From: Ceratothoa steindachneri
Lineage: Eukaryota > Arthropoda > Malacostraca > Isopoda > Cymothoidae
Direction of reading: 5' to 3'
Assembly (NCBI GenBank): GCA_963969495.1
Contig: OZ018333.1
Location: 92,718,207-92,782,206, forward strand
Length of the DNA stretch: 64,000 bases
Shown here one piece after another: positions 53,436 to 64,000 of this stretch (positions are counted from its first letter, which is position 1; every line of letters starts with the position of its first letter). The translations under genes and the position numbers were made by a program. Below the pieces are notes generated by a model. It had not been told where the DNA came from, ran no database searches, and saw nothing but the letters and a program-made list of their open reading frames with translations.

Positions 53436-54787
53436 GTGTATTTATTTTCATGGCTGTTTCATTAAGGTTGGTGTGATACACGGCGGTGACTGCACAAATC
53501 CAGCGCCGTATCACTCGGGTAGCGTCAACTGTAGGGGAGGGGGAGAAGGGTTCTCCCTCACCCCAAACCAGACGCTATGGCTCTTCTTCCCGCCCCCAAA
53601 AGCTTAAATAAAATTAAACCCCAAGGATTCGAGCTTTTCAGGAGTCGGTTGACCTGAAACTGTTTAATCCATTCCATGCCTCTTACCCCCCCCAAAAAAA
53701 TAAATACGCTCCAGATTTGGATAGGCTTCACTTCTTAATGTTTTGTCGAATTAAGAAACGAAGCCTATCGATAGTTCTGACCCTTTTGGGGGGAGGGGAG
53801 TTTCACCCTGTATGCATTTCTTGAGTCGAGGTAATGAAACTATTTCCCCCGAGGCTTATGACATTATGGCAGGGGCAAATAATAGTTTTATTTATTCGAA
53901 AATACTATTTTCAAATGCTACTAACTCAAAAACTATCGTAAATCTATTATAGTTAATTCGGGACAACGGCCGCTTTTCTCATCTCGTATGAGCAATGACC
54001 TTAAATTATTTTTATTTACTTTATCCTCCATTATTAATACTACATCTTCAATTTATGATTTATTTAATAAATATTCGAGGAATAATGGATGAAATTCAGA
54101 GGTGTACAGTGACTCACTGTACATTTTAAAATAACGGAAGCTGAGGAAAACGTGACTAGAGCCGCCTTTTTCAAGGAAATTCGAATCTTAGCTTTAATAA
54201 GTTCGCGCCAAGTCTCAAATATGGCGCGAAGATAGGAAAGGTTGGGGCTGACGGTGCTCAATTTAAGTTGGGATAGAAAACCAATACCGAGGAGTGTGCT
54301 GAAAGATATCTATCTTCCTTTATTAACCCAAATCTTCCTCCATGGTACCCTCAACTTCTCGCTCTTTAGAAATAGAAAAGTTAAGATACTAAATTTGTTT
54401 TTATATCAGATACATAACAGCAGCCATCGTTAAACTGACAAACTCCATCGGCCGAATTGCCACAATCGCCGTGACTTAAATTTGCGTTGTTACCCCTCGG
54501 TTCCCTTGAAGCGTCACTCGGTGAAAGAGAGTGGCAATTAACTCGGGTATTGACAAAATACCGGGCACAGAAAGGAGGGATAAGGGAACCGACACACACC
54601 TAACCTTGAAGCCTGGCCCCGGAGAGGGTGCATAACAGAATCCATGAACAGTCTTGCACAACATCTGGCCAGTATTTGAGTGGAGTGGCCTACATAGAGA
54701 ATGGTTGACCCCAGGTGACCATTGAACTTACTGGGGGGCATTTTTCAAAGCATCGGGTAGCATGACCAAGATTCCTTTATTTTTATA
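53436..54787. other. Non-coding DNA of mixed composition
   Basis: Contains G-rich and C-rich runs (near 53535 and 53685), an AT-rich part (53870-54080) and a short perfect palindrome ACAGTGACTCACTGT near 54106. No frame is convincing on either strand. The short reverse-strand frames near 54380-54740 overlap one another and carry no motif. Confidence 0.4.
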
Positions 54788-55228
54788 AGGCAGCCAGGCA
54801 ATGGCTTCGCCATTTTCCCCTACGGGGGAGGGGGAGCTTGCGCTTCGCTACTAAGATTAAAATTTAAAATCTAAAAAAAAGCAGCCATGGTTAAATTTGT
54901 ATAAATTTGATGAACTTCGCAAATTCTAATAATTTTAAAGAGGAACTGTTAAAATAAATTTCCCCCCTTTCAAAATATCACGTGGCTAAAATATAGTTAT
55001 AGAAGAAGATATATAAAAATAGATTTTCTGAACTTCACCGTTTGTAATTATTTGGGTTTTAAAAAATTCACAAAATTTCGATACTTATATTTATTTCTGA
55101 ACTTCACCATTTTGTTTTTGGATATTATAAAAGAATTATTATAAATAACTTTGCTAAAAGAACATAAGTCATAACCAAACTAAGATGAAATTATTATTCA
55201 AATACTCAAAAAAATCCCCACCTTAAAT
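54788..55228 (-). repeat. Unclassified 450-bp interspersed repeat, copy 2
   Basis: Reverse-strand partner of 37925-38372. The same order of blocks is present: GAGTATTTGAATAA, the GGTGAAGTTCAGAAA variants, ACCATGG, and AGTAGCGAAGCGCAAGCTCC near the end. The C/G run differs in length between copies. Confidence 0.75.
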
Positions 55229-56057
55229 TATAGAGTTAGTGATGATGATATTGGATCGTTGAGCAACGCTTCACTCGACATGACTGGACAGGGTCCGCAT
55301 AAAAAAACGACAGCGGTGCGTCATTCTTTGAGGAGTTTCCTCTTTAACTTTAAAGAGCCACCGAGATTGTTCTCGTTGGTTTACACACGTTTAGAATCAG
55401 TTTGAAAATAATATTTTGATAGAAGTTCAGAAACTTCTTTTCACAAAGATTGATTAAAGAAACCACTCTCAAGTACAAAAAGAAACTTTGGTATAAATGA
55501 GTTTTCTGATAACTGGAAATGGTACCAACGTTTGTAATTTGTTATGTAGACAGTTTTCGTGTTTGGGGAAATTATCGAACTGAATTCACTCCAATCGGAG
55601 GAACCCTCCCTCAGCCATTAGGGACGTGTCAGGCTATGAGTGCCCCAATGAGGAACGCTACAACTTAATGTGTAGGGTTCTGTAAAAGAGGGGGCATTGG
55701 CTATGTTGCGTTGTGAAGCCTGGGAGGGAAATGGTAGCGGAGTCGTGATAGGGTATGAGTCGCGTCACACAGTATCGGTGTATCCGCCCACACACACATT
55801 TACATAGTAATAATAAATTAAACGTACACATGTATACATTCACATGCCTCAATCCATTAGACATCGAGTCAATTGGAAAGGAAAGTGTCTTTCTTAGGAA
55901 CGAATTCCTCGTGTCTTAAATTGGACCTTTTCAAGTTTCAGGGGGTCCCCCCTCCCTCTCCCTCAATTTCATCTTTCTTCATATCTTCCATTTGCCAGTA
56001 TTTTTTATCACTTTCACTTATATTATCTTTCGGCGAATGATTTCGCAGGCTAGTCGC
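55229..56057. other. No gene recognised
   Basis: Moderate AT content, short frames only. It may be single-copy flank into which copy J inserted. Confidence 0.4.
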
Positions 56058-56070
56058 CGATTAGCATCTA
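56058..56070. repeat. Left target-site duplication of copy J
   Basis: CGATTAGCATCTA, repeated exactly at 62137-62149 on the far side of the element. Confidence 0.93.
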
Positions 56071-56155
56071 AGGGGTTTAAAGTAAGGAACCAGTGGGTTG
56101 CTGCCCAATCCAAGTGGAGTCTATATGGCCGCGAGGGTGAAACGAGAAATATCAT

Positions 56156-59100
56156 CTATAAAAGGTGGAGGAGAAAACTTTGTGGCCAAAATTTAAGAAA
56201 CGACGGGTTAAAAGATTCCTCCGCCAATATGAATCGAAGACGGGTGTGTTGATGAATAGTTAAAAGGGTCGGGAAACAGGACAACCGGAGAATGGCGAAA
56301 TGGGGGCAATCCAATAAAAGGTGGGCAACCGATTGGTCCCCACCGCAAAAACAACAGCAAGGGCTGATATGGGCACCACCCGAAACAAGATGGCCGTGAG
56401 TAAGTCTCGTGTGGCCAATGCGAACTCGGCAAAGGGCCACCTCCAACGACCGCATTCTAGGACGACTCGAGGTCCAAGAGCGAATAGAATTTTTTATTTT
56501 GTATAGTTTGGATGATGAACAGTCATCCCATTCATTCTGCCACAGTTGAAAAATATACTTTCTTATTGAAGGAAAGTAGTCCCTAAAAGGCAAAGCCGAG
56601 TTCTCAGGGGACACAGAATGTGCTGAGCGGGCCAGCCGATCAGCCTTCTCGTTGCCCAGGGCCCCCACATGCCCAGGGACCCAGCAAAGAATAATTCTAT
56701 ATCGGGATGCATTTTGAATCAGCCAGTTGCAAATTTCTGTGACCAGGGGATGGGACGCATTAAAAAATCTAATTGACTGTAAGACACTCCATGAGTCGGA
56801 AAAATGAAAAAATCACTAAAAGGTAAAATTTGGATGAGTCTAAAGGCTAAAAGGATTGCTGAAAGTTCAGCGGTAAAAATGGATGCTGCTGGCGGCAAAG
56901 ATAGAGTTAGGAATTCTCTTCCTGGGTAGATGGCTGCGGCGCCCATTAGAGCCATCCGTGTATAGTGGGCAGCATCGTTTGTGGGAGATCGAATGCTCTA
57001 AGAATAGGCTTTGAATGATGCGAGGGTCCATTGAGGGCTTCTCCAGGCTCCACATGTTGGTACATACTGGGGAGAGGGGCACGCCACCTAGGAGTCAGTA
57101 AGGATGAAAGGGTAAGGACCCTTGGAGAACCCAGGTTAGAGAGATGATCTCCTATGCGAAGGTTCAAAGAGCGGGGTAAAGATGGCAACTTATCATATGC
57201 CGCCGTTGATTCAGCAGCATACAGGCATCTGTAGACCTCTGATACAGGAGCTTGCTGTACTCGCCAGAGGCATCGCATGCAGATTTGAAGTCTGGTAGGG
57301 CAAAGGGAGTAAGTACCCCACTCTCGCAGTAAAGGTGGTTGACAGGAGAAGTACGGAAGGCTCCACTAGAAAGGCAAACTCTGAAGTTTCGAATGGGGTT
57401 CAGCATTTTAAGGGCTGAAGGGGAAGCCGATGAGTAAATTTGACAGCCATAATCCAATTTGGATTGAACGAGGGCTGTGTATAATTTCTACAACGTTTGT
57501 TGGGCACTGCCCCACGAAGTGTGTAAGAGGACTTTCAAAATGTCTAGAGCCCGCAGACAGCCTGTTCGAAGTCAGCGTAGGTGTGGTAACCAGGATAACT
57601 TTGGATCGAGAGTTACGCCAAGGTACCGAAACTCGGAGACAAACTCTATATCTTCAACTTTTAGGGAGATAGATGGCGGAACAAGAACCCCTCTGCCTTG
57701 GTGGAATTACATTGCTTTCGGTTTGGTCGTGGAAAAGCGGAATCCCTTAAGTTGTGCTCTTTTGGATACAGCATCGACCGCCAGTTGTAGCCGACGCGCT
57801 GCTGATGAAAGGCGAGGTGAGGAACAGTATAGTGCTAAATCATCGACAAACAGAGTTGCCGATACACCTTCTGGGAGAGACGAAATAATATCATTGATGG
57901 CAATTATAAAACATAAGACACTTAAAACACTGCCCTGAAAAACTTCCTCCTATTGGGGTGGCAGGTCAGAGTATGCGTCTCCAACACGTACCTTGAAGGA
58001 TCGAGATGCTAAAAAACTTTGAAGAAATGAAGGTAAAAGGCCTCTCATCCCCTAGACGTATAACTGCTTTAAGATGCCGTATCTCCATGTTGTGTCGTAG
58101 GCTTTCTCAATATCGAAAAAAATGGCCAAGACTCGGTGCTTTAATGAGAAAGCTTTCCGGACCGATCCCTCGAAACGTACTAGTAGGTCAAGGGTACTAT
58201 GACCTTTGCGGAAGCCACATTGAAATAGAGAGAGAAGGTGATTGGATTCTAGGAACCAGTTTAGGCGCACCCATATCATTTATTCCAGCAACTTACTCAA
58301 ACAGCTGGTGAGAGCTATAGGGCGGTAGTGATCTGCATCCAACTCGTCCCTGCCTGGTTTGACAAAGGGAAGGATGATCCCAATGCGCCATGATGACGGG
58401 TAAAAACCCTTCACCCATATAAGGTTGTACAAATCAAGCAGGAAGAGAGTAGAGTGTTGATGTAGGTGCCGAATCATATCGAAATGGATCTCATCAAGGC
58501 CAGGGGAAGTAGATCTGCAAAGGAACAAAGCGCTTTGCAGCTTATGGATGCTGAATAGAGCGTTATACGGAAGGTTAGATTTTGTTGTGAAGTTGAGAGA
58601 ATGAGATTCTTCCTTTGATTTGTAGGATTGAAAAGCCTTATCGTAACGGCTGACACTGCTGACGGCGCGGAAATGGTCGGTAAAAGCATTGCTGACCGCC
58701 AGGCCGTCATTCTCCAAGGAACCGTCTAAGTTGAGTGTGGGGGTATGATGATTAGCATAACGGCCCCTGATCTTATTAATCCTCTTCCAGATCTTAACAG
58801 TAGGTGTCATAGAGAAAATCGATAAAACGTATCTGCACCATGAATTTCGGCGAGCTTGACGAAGGGTTCTTTGGCGAAGCGCACGAGCTCGGTTTCGGTC
58901 GACCTTGTTGCACAAAGTTGGGTTCTTTCGGAATCCGGCATGGGCTAACTTGTAATTTTTGATAGCTGTTGCACACGTCGAGGTCCACCAGGGCACGGTT
59001 GAGCGGCCCGTGACAGGTCGCCTCCGAGGGATGGTCTGTGTTGCTGCATTGTAGATAGTCGATGTAAAGTATTCTACTGCCGCGTTTACTCCATTGAAGG

Positions 59101-59870
59101 CCCCCAAAGATGCATTTGTGAAGGACGACTCTGGGAAACCTTCCCAATTTGCATGACCTAAGTCCCCCTTAAGGGGCATGGTTGTATGAAGGCTAACTTG
59201 AAGGGCCGACAAGACAATAGGGAAGTGGTCACTCCCATGCAGATCATCAAGAATTGACCATCTGAATTCCGTGAAGCAATCAGGGGAACAAACAGACAGG
59301 TCAACACAGCTAAAAGAGTCCGTCTGGACATGATAAGAGGTAAAATCGCCAGTATTTAAAACACAAAGAAGGTCAGATAATAAAAAAGACTCTAAAACAC
59401 TGCCTTTGGCATTTCGAGTGATGTCACTCCAGTATTATTGATGGGCATTAAAATCTCCTAGTTATAAGAATTTGGAGGGCAACTGGTCTATAAGTTCTAA
59501 AAGGTTGGATCTTGACAATGATAAACAAGGGGGTAGGTAAATAGAGCAAACGGTAAAAACCTTGGTAAGAAAACCCCTCACAGCAACAGTTTAGAGATAG
59601 TATGTAGGGAGATGAGAGAAACATGGTAGGATGAAGATACCATGATTGACACCCCTCCATGAGAGGGGCCTCCAGCAGGAGCAATAGAGTTAAAAGTGAG
59701 AACACCGACCACCGGCGGAAAGGGCCGTATACCCAGTTTATTCTCCTGGAGACAAATAACAGCGGGGTGGATAGTCGTCAAAATAATTTTGAGTTCTTCC
59801 CACTTTGGAAGAACGCCTTGACAATTCCATTGTAAAATGGAAGATATTATGTGTGACGATTAGATACCAC
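56156..59870 (-). pseudogene. LINE ORF2 (EN-RT-RNase H), copy J
   Basis: EN starts ILQWNCQGVLPKWEELK-like near 59850, has AVICLQENKLGIRPFPPV near 59755, a damaged GDFNAHQ with a stop near 59440, and GSDHFPIVLSALQ near 59225. The frame 58280-59212 holds linker and RT to IALTSCLSKLLE. RT continues HLLSLFQCGFRKGHS and FFDIEKAYDTTWRYGIL near 58100. Motif C FVDDLALYCSS is near 57850. RNase H has YTDGSN followed by a deletion near 56950, FTAELSAILLAF near 56880 and GNEKADRLARSAHS near 56640. It ends CRVRIGHTRLTHGHL and CCCFCGG..HLLLDC by 56156. Confidence 0.88.
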
Positions 59871-61610
59871 TGTGGATATCTTTTTCTCTTTTGAGGCCGA
59901 TATTGCATTTGAGGTTCATCCCAAAGAGCTTGGGAGACGGAGAGCTGATTTTGGTGAGCCTGCTTTTGCAGGGGAAGAGATCCTAGATGGAGCAGTAACT
60001 GGGGCTTTTTTCGTGGGTTTTGGAGAACCGACCGAGGCCCTTGATTGTAATTCGGGCTCGCAACCTGGCGGAAAAGGAAGATCAAGAAGGGATTTTCGGC
60101 CGGTAGATCCGGATTCATGGGTCGAGAGTATTTTCGGTGTCTGAGGAGTTGGTCCAACCACCGCAGTTGGGGATGTTGGAGTATCAACTGCTTCCATCGG
60201 ATTTTCGGTTGAAGGGTGAGCGGAACGAACAGGTGATCTGAGCGAGGTGTGTGGAGCTGGGAGTATATCTGCCATCGTTTGGATCAGGATGGGGCCTACG
60301 TCCTGTGAAGTGCGAGACGGAATTAAGGGCAGAGAATGTTCAACCATAGGGGAGGAGTCCATTGGAGATTCTCGGGGTTCGGCTGAGTCAGCTCCAGGGG
60401 CTGCCCGCTTATTGGTGGTCGATGACCCAGGTGAGGAATCCTTTCTCTTACCACTGGGCTTTGGGTCTCGTGGCCGGGTGGCTGAACCTTTACTGGTCGA
60501 TGTTGAGGATTCTTTCAAATAGCGTCTGATGTCTTCAAGTGTCTCACCCTGAGCGTCTCTCCCAGCTAGAGCTGCTGGAGAGAGGGGGGCTACATTGGTT
60601 ATCTCGGTGTGAGAGCGATGCTTCCACTGCATATTCTGAATTTTTTCGACGCTGCGAGTAGATCTAGGGTGAAGTGCTTTAGGCTGGTCTGAACTCGCGC
60701 GTGATGGTTAGTTTCGTCCAGCGTCACGTAAAACGTCAGAGAAGAGCCGGCCAAGTGGCGAAGTTTGTGCTCGGGCACGCTGGCGCGCCTCTCTTATATC
60801 TAGACGTAGGAAGTCGCTTCAAAGCGAGAACTTCCTTTCCAATAAAAATATAGAGCAGAGTTTCGACACAGCACTATGGGTACCTCCGAAGTTGGCACAG
60901 TGGGGTGTTTTGGTGTATTCGGGGCCATGGTAGTCAGAGCTACAATTCACGCAGGAGCGAGGGTGCCGACAGGCACGGCCAACATGTCCAAATTGATTGC
61001 AATTGAAGCAGCGTCTGGGTAGTTCGATGTAGGGACTTACCGGGGTACGAAGGTACCCAACTTTAATATACTGCGGCAGTTCTTGTCGTTCAAATGTTAA
61101 AATCAGTGTGGCGGTTGGGACTTTAGTGGAGCCTAATGTTTTAGTTACCCTGTGTACGTGTGTGACACTTTGGGTACTGAGCTTACTCTGAAGGCGGGTG
61201 GGGTCGTAGTCCTTTAGTTCGTTTGAACGGACGACACCTTTGACGAAATTCAGACGCGGATGGGGCGAGACAGTTATTGGAATTTCAGCTATCGAAGATA
61301 GATTTCGCACAAGGTTGTGTTCAGAGTGGGATGACACCTCGACTACGACATCACCACTCCCTCTTGACCACATCCGGCGGGGTTCACCACAGCGGGACTC
61401 AAAAGATTCATTGACGTCAAACACATCGACTTTTGCAAGTGGGATGTCAGATGATGAATTCATGACAAGAAAGCGAGGATAATGAAGATCTGGGTCTACT
61501 TCGTTGGAATAGGGGTCCAACAAGCGAGGAAAGGCTGAAAGTGGAGCTAAGGAACGTTTGGTACGAGAACCCTTACGAGAAGGGAAGGTTTTTGGTTTAT
61601 GGCTAGCCAT
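59871..61610 (-). pseudogene. LINE ORF1 (gag-like), copy J
   Basis: The start at 61610 gives MASHKPKTFPSRKGSRTKRS and the frame is open to 60819. It includes FVKGVVRSNELKDYDPTRLQ and knuckles CFNCNQFGHVGRAC, CVNCSSDYHGPEY (last Cys changed to Tyr) and CANFGGTHSAVSKLC (second Cys changed to Phe). The Ser/Pro/Thr-rich C-terminal part occupies 59916-60632 in one frame of 238 residues, with a frameshifted gap between. It is the most complete family 1 ORF1 in the window. Confidence 0.87.
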
Positions 61611-62136
61611 TGCAAAAAGAAAAAAACTTCGCATTCTCCCTCGGGGCTCCCCACCATGGAGGCCTACAAAGACCCGGCACTACTGCAACTATACAATCAG
61701 TTACGTCCGGTATGTCCTCTTGGAGAATGGATACGGATCCACCACACCATCTTTATAACCCTAAGAGGGTGCCCGAGTTCTCCTACGCAGGGAGAAAAGG
61801 GGCCAACGATGGGTTTCTCCTTGGGCATTCGTTAGACAAAGGCGGTGGAGATGCCCAGCCTCTTTCACCTTCATGAAAGAACAATTCTGAATCAATCCAT
61901 TAAACGAGCAGAGGTCGGGTATCGATAAGGACCACTAGATAGGTGAAGAAAGAGGGGGGAAATAAATAGCGGTGGAAGAGCGTAATAGAGGAGGAAAGAA
62001 AGAGGGGCATGTTAAAAGTCTTGTTGGCAGCACCATGGGTCGCCTAGGGGGCCTAGGGCTGACCCCACTCGCCACGAAAAGGCCAGAGCCTCTCTGGGAA
62101 CAACCCGTGAAGAAAAGATCCCAGAGAGGGAGGGGG
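61611..62136 (-). promoter_or_regulatory. Family 1 5' leader, copy J
   Basis: 526 bp from the duplication-defined 5' end to the ORF1 ATG. It has the hairpin CCAGAG/CTCTGG (62083-62097) close to the 5' end. It aligns with 27034-27566 and, over its first 230 bp, with the leader of family 2 copy F. Confidence 0.65.
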
Positions 62137-62149
62137 CGATTAGCATCTA
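62137..62149. repeat. Right target-site duplication of copy J
   Basis: CGATTAGCATCTA, identical to 56058-56070. Confidence 0.93.
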
Positions 62150-62686
62150 TCTATTGATCCATAGTTCGGGCAGGATGAGGACAGAGGGGCATAATCCTCT
62201 CTCCCTTTTATCGAGTTGTTATTGGTTTCTAAAATGTTTGTTTTTTCCCCTTTTCACACGTTCTTTTTTTTTATTCTTCCCCAGGTTACGCCCGAATACC
62301 GGCATCACAGAACGTTCGAACGGTCACCCAGCGAGGGGGAGAGGCACTCCCGAGTTTTGGTGCCGGTTCTACCCCTCCACCTGCCACGCTTGGAAATAGC
62401 CCTCTAAGAAGTTATGCTGCAGTTAACATCTAGCGGAAGAGTAGTGTGGATTTGTGCTTGTCCGTTTGTTTTCTGTAGCTGAGTGCGAGCAAAATAGTGT
62501 GTTGAAAGGACACGTTGGTGCCGCCAAGTATTTCGGGAGTGTAATGGCGTAGCTTGAGCTGAGTGTATGGAGAGGAAGTGATTAACCAGTGAACCACTGG
62601 AAGGAAATTCAGAGACTCCAGAGACGGGTACAAAGAATTTGACATGAGTGGAATTGTGATAATGTTTGGACGGAAGGGACATAAAC
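62150..62686. other. No gene recognised
   Basis: Mixed composition. Short overlapping frames on both strands carry no motif. It is not obviously repetitive within the window. Confidence 0.4.
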
Positions 62687-63196
62687 GAAGGGGGAGAGGA
62701 AGCCTCTTTATTCACTTAACGAAGGAGGAGAAGAAGCCTCTTTATTCACTTAACGAAGGAGAAGAAGAAGCCTCTTTATTTACTTAACGAAGGAGGAAAG
62801 GAAGCCTCTTCATTCCCCTAAGGAAGGAGAAGAGGAAGCCTCTTTATTCCCTTAACGAAGGAGGAGAGGAAGCCTCTTTATTCACTTAACGAAGGAGAAA
62901 AGGAAGCCTTTTTATTCCCTCAACGAAGGAGGAGAGGAAGCCTCTTTATTCCCTCAACGAAGGAGGAGAGGAAGCCTCTTTATTCCCTCAACGAAGGAGG
63001 AGAGGAGGTCTCTCTATTCCCTTAACGAAGGAGGAGAGGAAGCCTCTTTATTCCCTCAACGAAGGAGGAGAGGAGGTCTCTCTATTCCCTTAACGAAGGA
63101 GGAGAGGAAGCCTCTTTATTTCCTTAACGAAGAAGGAGAGGAAGCCTCTTTATTCCCTTACCGAAGGAGGAGAGGAAGCCTCTTTATTCACTTAAC
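62687..63196 (+). repeat. Minisatellite, 15 units of 34 bp
   Basis: The unit starts GAAGGAGGAGAGGAAGCCTC and ends TTTATTCCCTCAAC or TTTATTCACTTAAC. Fifteen units fill 510 bp exactly, with no length variation. Common variants are AGGTCTCTCTATT in two alternating units (near 63005 and 63073) and ATTCAC against ATTCCC. The strand is purine-rich in the first half of each unit. Confidence 0.96.
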
Positions 63197-63527
63197 GAAG
63201 GAGGAAGAAACGTCTTAATTTAACCCATCAACCCCCCCCCTCCCCAACCCCCCTGGCTCCTTAGAAAAGGTTCAGCTTTGGAAGTTACACGAGAAGGGTT
63301 GTCGAAGTCTGTCTACTCTCATTCGATTCTGTCCTCTATAAGCCCCCCACCCCCGAACTAAAAGTCCCTAGAGCGCTACAGAAAGGAATTGGAAGAGGGA
63401 AATAAAAGGAAACCGCCCACAGAATAGGGTGGGATTGAAGGGTGCTCTGAAGATAGCAGTAGAGAGCAAACTGAAAAAAGCTTAGAGAGGAAGAATGCTC
63501 TACAAAGACCAAAACCTAATAGTTGAA
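63197..63527. other. No gene recognised
   Basis: C-rich run near 63230 followed by purine-rich sequence. From about 63370 it may be decayed LINE sequence leading into the next feature. Confidence 0.35.
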
Positions 63528-63678
63528 GCTCCATGGGTAAATGAAGAGATAAGACAAGGAATAACGCAAAGGAAAGAGTACAATAGAGCAAAGAGGAATG
63601 CAAAAGAATAACGAAGAGAAAAGAATGTATAGAAAGAATATAAAAAATGAAAGAGAAAACTCTAGGAAAAGTTAGGGG
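63528..63678 (+). pseudogene. LINE EN-RT linker fragment
   Basis: APWVNEEIRQGITQRKEYNR then AKRNAKE, a stop, and further in the same frame RREKNV and KEYKK with more stops. The pattern PWVNEEIRxxIxxRKxxNRxKRN is the linker between EN and RT in LINEs of the type seen on the reverse strand at 48918-50460. It is short, and the call is by pattern only. Confidence 0.55.
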
Positions 63679-64000
63679 GAAATGTACCAAATGAGGAAGG
63701 CGACTGCGAGTATTTTTCAGCGGAGGTTTTTTCATTTCCTCCAAATTTGAAACGTACCCCCTTTCCCCCTAACGCCCACCACGAAGGCGTATCAAGGAGA
63801 AATCTGTAAAGAAAGAGGCGAAGATGAAGTGAAAATGTGCGGAAGATGTATAGCCACAGATCCCCTCCCAGAGGGTTTTGGGGCAGGAAAGTCACAATCC
63901 TGCAGATTTCAACCTTAGCGTGGTCGCCCATGCTACCCCAGACCCCTCCTTGCTGGGGTGTGAAAGTAAAGAGGGGGGAGGATACAGGCATTTTTAAAAC
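63679..64000. other. No gene recognised, window end
   Basis: Mixed purine-rich and C-rich sequence with no repeat and no recognisable frame on either strand. Confidence 0.35.

Larger units (their letters stand above)
56071..62136 (-). mobile_element. Family 1 LINE, copy J, full length (6066 bp)
   Basis: An exact 13-bp duplication encloses the element and so fixes both ends. On the reverse strand it starts CCCCCTCCCTCTCTGG and ends TTAAACCCCT. It carries the complete set of leader, ORF1, EN, RT, RNase H and Cys/His motif. Several frameshifts and stops make it inactive, but it defines the length and termini of family 1. Confidence 0.95.

Noticed and set aside
53250..53607. 118-codon forward frame
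   Set aside because: It starts in a poly(T) run, overlaps the opposite-strand frame at 53217-53435, and ends in low-complexity Gly/Pro codons.
62687..63196. 34-bp periodic repeats as a possible CRISPR array or coding repeat
   Set aside because: There are no spacers, and a 34-bp period is not a multiple of three, so no constant peptide repeat can be encoded.
63376..63991. Reverse-strand frames at the window end
   Set aside because: Hydrophobic and low in complexity, they are antisense to purine-rich LINE debris and have no membrane-protein pattern beyond composition.
1..64000. A novel multi-gene system or gene cluster
   Set aside because: Every frame of any length that I could classify is part of a transposable element or is its antisense shadow. 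I found no set of co-oriented host genes.

Overview
The window is eukaryotic, repeat-dominated DNA, most likely from an arthropod. I favour a decapod crustacean. That is an inference from the style of the non-LTR retrotransposons and of the reverse transcriptase (RT) at 48.9-50.5 kb, not a database match. I see no convincing host gene, no tRNA or rRNA gene and nothing prokaryotic. About four fifths of the sequence can be assigned to transposable elements, nearly all of them broken.

Two RNase H-bearing non-LTR (LINE) families, of the I-superfamily type, make up most of it. Both have an ORF1 with three CCHC knuckles and an ORF2 with endonuclease (EN), RT, RNase H and a C-terminal Cys/His motif. 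Family 1 is AT-richer and has no poly(A) tail: copy A (1-5467), copy B (6008-9056), copy D (27034-35490, interrupted) and reverse-strand copy J (56071-62136, full length with a 13-bp target-site duplication). Family 2 is GC-rich and ends in two hairpins plus an A-rich tail: copy F (19976-24070, old), copy G (27718-30674, young, inside copy D), a 3' scrap at 38565-38930, copy H (41735-47435) and copy I (47436-48917). More divergent relatives are copy C (about 9071-15880), an EN-RT remnant (17085-18330) and a rearranged copy at 39300-41735.

Region by region. 0-9 kb holds copies A and B. 9-16 kb is copy C, shredded by a mariner (9250-10136), a gag-protease fragment of an LTR-type element (10941-12600), a short SINE-like insert (12915-13172) and a second mariner-like element carrying thirteen 52-bp repeats (13723-14839). 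16-26 kb is old material: a Merlin-type transposase fragment, LINE debris and copy F. 26.4-36.6 kb is a three-level nest: a reverse-strand hAT transposase gene split by copy D, itself split by copy G. 36.7-41.7 kb holds a CR1-like fragment, an unclassified repeat and a LINE copy with an inverted 5' part. 41.7-50.5 kb is copy H, copy I and a reverse-strand LINE of another clade. 50.7-56 kb is AT-rich and sparse, with a hAT end, a CR1 scrap and the second copy of the unclassified repeat. 56-62 kb is copy J. 62.7-63.2 kb is a 34-bp minisatellite of fifteen units.

Nothing here works as a pathway. The logic is insertion history: hAT, then copy D, then copy G; copy C, then copy B, the mariners and the SINE-like insert. 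The most interesting signals concern LINE biology: 3'-terminal hairpins with a compensatory base change, 5' leaders that do not follow the coding families, a family-wide change in the RNase H active site, and an unclassified 450-bp repeat present twice.
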